This document shows positions 60,438 through 64,000 of a stretch of DNA of 64,000 bases, piece after piece. Positions within the stretch are counted from its first letter, which is position 1. Each line of letters starts with the position of its first letter. The translations under genes were made by a program, and so were the position numbers. Source of the stretch: Cercis canadensis (lineage: Eukaryota > Streptophyta > Magnoliopsida > Fabales > Fabaceae); contig QAOA01008138.1 in assembly GCA_003255065.1 (NCBI GenBank), positions 459,924 through 523,923 of the forward strand. Direction: 5' to 3'. The notes beneath the pieces were generated by a model that was not told the DNA's origin, ran no database searches, and worked only from the letters and a program-made list of their open reading frames with translations.

Positions 60438-62746
60438 TTTACACAAGTACTACTTGCAGCAATGTACATTAATCATATATAAATAATACATTATCACTAT
60501 ATATTTAAATAAAGAAAAGTGCTATTCAAATAACAATCATATGCATTATAATCCAACACAAATGCTAAAGGCTCACCAAAACTAACAGTCCACAATATAG
60601 ACAATAAGCAATTGGTAACATTAAGCGTGAATCTGCAAGGAAAATAAAATTAAACATAGGACTATAAAATTTTTGCTAACCTTTGCTTTCTATCCACAAA
60701 TGCAGCAGCTAACAACCGTGTCAGCAAGTAATAATGAAGATACACAAAGTCCCTAGCTCCAATCAATCCTCCTCACAGACACAATGCACACTTTTATCCC
60801 TTTGTGCATAAGAAAAAATAAACAATAAATATAGTCAATAACAACTACATTAACTTTTCACCTCTACTTCATTAAAAAAACTATGAATACAAATAAGTTT
60901 TTTCAAATTTTTAATTGTATATCCATTAAGCCAACAAGTTTTAGCAAAAGTGAGGTTTTAGTTAAAATGGAGGCTCATATTCAGTNACAAATAAGTGTGT
61001 AAGGATCAAAATCATTATTATTGTTCATTTAACCTTAGTTCAGCTTGTTAAGAGAATATTACAGTAAGTACTGTTTGGGTTGTCTTATCTTTATGAACAA
61101 AATGTACAATAGCGTGTGAACATTAAAATTAAATATATTTTTCTTAACATTGATAAATTTTATTTAGCCCCCATTACCTCCGAGTATTTAATATTTGTTT
61201 ATATATACTAAGTTGAAATTAATTTTATTAGGATGATCATATTAAATATATTTTACCTATTAATCTTCCTCAAAAAGCTAAACGACACAAAAACCTTATG
61301 CTTTATGAGTGATAACATTGGAAATTTGAATATGATTTCATACTTAGGAGTGTATAATGATTAGAAATAAGAAACCCATTATTGCTAGACAAAGACTATA
61401 GTTTTGCTACCTTAAGCTAGCCAAATGAAGGAGAAAAACCGTGCTTACGTGGAACGAACGTCCAATATGCATGGTGGCTCCAATTGGAAATTAATAACAC
61501 TTACAATGCCTTATGCCAATTTCCTCCTTAAGCCAAGTGTGCTCATATCATATAATCAGACTCAAACTACATAAAATTAAACCAGGGAGAAAAAGAAAAA
61601 GAAAAAGAAAAAGGAGATGAAATGGCGATGATACCCTTAACATGATGAGAGGGGAGTTTGGGACAGGGCATGCTATGGCTTAGAAGCAAAGTGAGTAAAA
61701 GTGAATGGGAAGCAATGACAGAAGACCAGCTTTTGTCGCAGAGTTAGCCAACTGAAATGATTCCTCCCCCACACCAGACAAAATACCCTTCCCTCTCCAT
61801 TAATCTAATCACCAAAATTACTTCCACCAATCGTAAATTAATTATTCCCTTGATTAATTTCGTGCCAATTAATGACCATGTAGCCTTTCGACGTTTGCCC
61901 AATTACACATGATTATTATTATCAGCATCTATTCTATTTTGTCCCAATTACGGTTACTTCTCTAGTAGAATTAGGGTTATTGAGTTGCATATAAGGCATA
62001 TTATGTCTTTTGTTTTACTGCTTTGATGATTTTATGAAGTAAACCCCCAACTATCTCAATTTTTTCTTTTGCTGTCTCTTCCTCTGCATAATCTTCTGAT
62101 AATTGAGTCATCGGCATCAATTTTCCAATATTCTTCTGACTCTTTATTCCAGGTGACCTTCAAAATTATTTGAACCTCAACAAGGCAAGAAATATTGAAC
62201 AGAAAATGCCACAGATTAGTTCACTAAACAAGGGACAGGAGTATCTTTTATGTTGTAACACACAATTAGTTCACTAGCTAGTCTCATCAAATCAGCTTAA
62301 AAGTTTTCTTTACTTTTCTTTCCTCTTTATGTTTATTATTGACATTGAATAACTAACTCATATATGTTCATTGTTGTTACAGAGTGTTAAAGGAACATCA
62401 GAAGAAGTTGGTGAGAAGGATCCCACATTATAACTTATTGAATTCCCTAAGCAAACATTATTAATTTAAATGAGTTTGCAGAAAGTTACCAACAGCTTGG
62501 TTATATACTTAATCCCTTATATTGCAGAAAGAAAATAGCTACTAAAAGTCTTATTGTAAACATCACTACCTTCACCTATGACTTACCTCAACTGTATACT
62601 TTCCATTCAGAGATGACCTGTTTATTGAAAGATATACACGTGTTTCATGAAAAAGTAAAGAGCACTCAATTTGCATATTCATGACCTGTTTATTGAAAAA
62701 CATGGTTAATGGTTTACATTCTCTTTCGTTAACTTTATTACCTGAA
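60438..62746. other. AT-rich intergenic DNA
   Basis: No gene seen. A short (GAAAAA)n run is at about 61590-61612 and a single N at 60986, without an obvious flanking duplication. Confidence 0.5.
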
Positions 62747-63986
62747 TCAAGAAGTATCATTGTGGGTTAGGATGGCCTCAACTCTATCAAGAGATGCTTG
62801 TAGTCGTCCAGACTGCATGTTGAACATTGGCTCACCAGTACCCAGGGCCCTGTTAAGGTTTAAACTGATGAGTCATATTTATGAAAACTGCATTGAAAAA
62901 TAAACAAAAAATAGCATGTAACTAATAGACATTATGAAATCAACATTTGTAATACAAAAAAGAATCATTAAATTTTGCAGTATCCAAAATGGTTTATCTT
63001 CAACCCCATTTGCAAGTCACTTGTGAATATATTTCAGATTCAAGAGTATAATTGATAACCCAAAATATTCCTTTGACAGATGCCAAAAGATTTAGAAACT
63101 TGCCCATAAAACTGCATTGAAAAATAAACAAAAAATAGCATGTAACTAATAGACATTATGAAATCAACATTTGTAATAGAAAAAAGATTCATTAAATTTT
63201 GCAGTATCCAAAATGGTTTATCTTCAACCCTGCAAGTCACTTGTGAATATATTTCAGATTCAAGATTATAATTGATAACCCAAAATATTCCTTTGACAGA
63301 TGCCAAAAGATTTAGAAACTTGCCCAGTAAGTTCTAGAAGAACATAATCTGCTCTCCACCCAAATCGTAAATCAAAGCCAGGAAACAAGCCAACTGATGT
63401 CTTATTTCGAATCCGTGATATACCATCTCCACCTAAACACGTGGTGAGCTTCCATTTCCAACCAGTAGCATGCAACTGAAAATTGTGTCCTAAACCAACC
63501 TAAACTATTTTCATCAGTTTGGGTTGCTATAATGAAATTACGCAGAAAATTGGAGATCAACTTATTACGATATCAACAGTATTACTCCAACCAAGATAGA
63601 AAATACCCATGTAACACATCAAGTAGAAGTAACGAACCCCTTTGTAGGCTAATAGCAAAAAGAGTTGTATGTGCAATTACTCAATGCCAAAGATTAACAA
63701 TGCTAGTTTCAGCAAAGTACAGAAATGTGCATATCCAAGACCACAAATTTCATGAGTTTTTAACTAAATCATTCACTTTACTTACTTCTTATTTTATTTT
63801 TTTTTCTCTTAGGAATCACTAAGGAGAAGTGTAGTATAATAACATAAGCAAAGAGATAAGATTACATTACCTGTCGGCTGTCTGATTTTCTCAACTCCTG
63901 TGGCAGCAACTAGCAACAGAATTAGGAAGGTGAAGCCATGAAAGGGTTGCTTGTTTCTTACCCTTGTTTCCCTTGAAGGCTGCAAC
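62747..63986 (-). CDS. Unrecognised plant gene, 3' four exons; 5' part beyond the window
   Basis: Exons in coding order: 63962-63986, 63871-63897, 63324-63475 and 62747-62849. All join in phase to give one open frame of about 100 residues. It contains LHATGWKWKLTTCLGGDGIS, NKTSVGLFPGFDLRFGW and ALGTGEPMFNMQSGRLQ and ends in TGA at 62747-62749. The aromatic, Gly-rich middle suggests beta-structure, but I cannot name the family. Donor of the third exon is GG|GCAAGT, a probable GC-AG intron. A canonical-looking AG|GTAATA donor lies just after the stop, so the stop may be premature and further exons may exist. The intron 62850-63323 holds a 224-bp tandem duplication. Confidence 0.6.
62884..63327. 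repeat. 224-bp tandem duplication in an intron
   Basis: 62884-63107 and 63108-63327 are near-identical (from AAAACTGCATTG to AGAAACTTGCCCA). The second copy overlaps the exon edge and splice donor at 63324, and the first copy contains the same donor-like GGGCAAGT on the minus strand. Confidence 0.88.
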
Positions 63987-64000
63987 CTGCAAGAATGAAA

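Noticed and set aside
59847..60469. Several overlapping ORFs with Phe/Leu-rich membrane-like sequence on both strands
   Set aside because: They are translations of the two arms of the palindrome and its pyrimidine-rich tract, mirrored on opposite strands.
1..64000. CRISPR arrays, rRNA, tRNA, bacterial operons
   Set aside because: None seen. The tRNA-like words are primer sites complementary to tRNA 3' ends, and the repeats are LTRs or simple repeats.

Overview
The window is plant nuclear DNA, most likely from a dicot. It carries intron-split host gene fragments (an RNA polymerase III subunit, a phytocystatin, a plant mobile domain gene), degenerate TTTAGGG telomere-type repeat, and the standard angiosperm transposon set: a Ty3/gypsy chromovirus, Athila and Tat lineages, Ty1/copia, LINE and CACTA. 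The species cannot be told from the sequence.

Layout. 1-13 kb: plus-strand exons of an RPC5/POLR3E-like RNA polymerase III subunit gene, entering from the left edge. Its last visible intron holds an antisense chromovirus (5522-12217, 5-bp target duplication CATGG), which itself sits in LTR-like sequence. 13-20.6 kb: AT-rich DNA with a foldback MITE, a two-exon phytocystatin gene on the minus strand, a telomere-like repeat block and unrecognised ORF fragments, one ending in LINE-endonuclease-like sequence. 20.7-49.55 kb: one Ty1/copia element, LTR to LTR, with matching ACATT target duplications, swollen to about 29 kb by at least four levels of nested insertion. A 1.4-kb solo LTR (TSD CACAT) lies in its pol. 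An Athila-like element (TSD GTCAT) splits its gag. Inside the Athila lie a rearranged LTR array, a Tat-like gag element and a LINE fragment. The Tat gag is broken by a second, non-autonomous Athila (TSD GCCTC), a solo LTR (TSD GTGGC) and a truncated third Athila. 50.6-53.1 kb: a plant mobile domain (MAIN-like) gene, cut by the end of a CACTA transposon. 53.1-59.2 kb: the CACTA body on the minus strand, with tnp2 transposase and a second, Transposase_24-like ORF. 59.8-60.4 kb: a long imperfect palindrome. 62.7-64 kb: 3' exons of an unrecognised minus-strand gene with a probable GC-AG intron and a 224-bp tandem duplication beside its splice donor.

Nearly every long reading frame, host or transposon, is interrupted, often by a single in-frame TAG or TGA where the family would have CGA, CAG or TGG. 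That fits cytosine-deamination decay of silenced DNA. The genes do not form a pathway: this is a transposon graveyard around a few host gene pieces. Three single-N positions join direct duplicates of about 190-290 bp and look like unmerged contig ends. A 243-bp N gap lies at 42197-42439.
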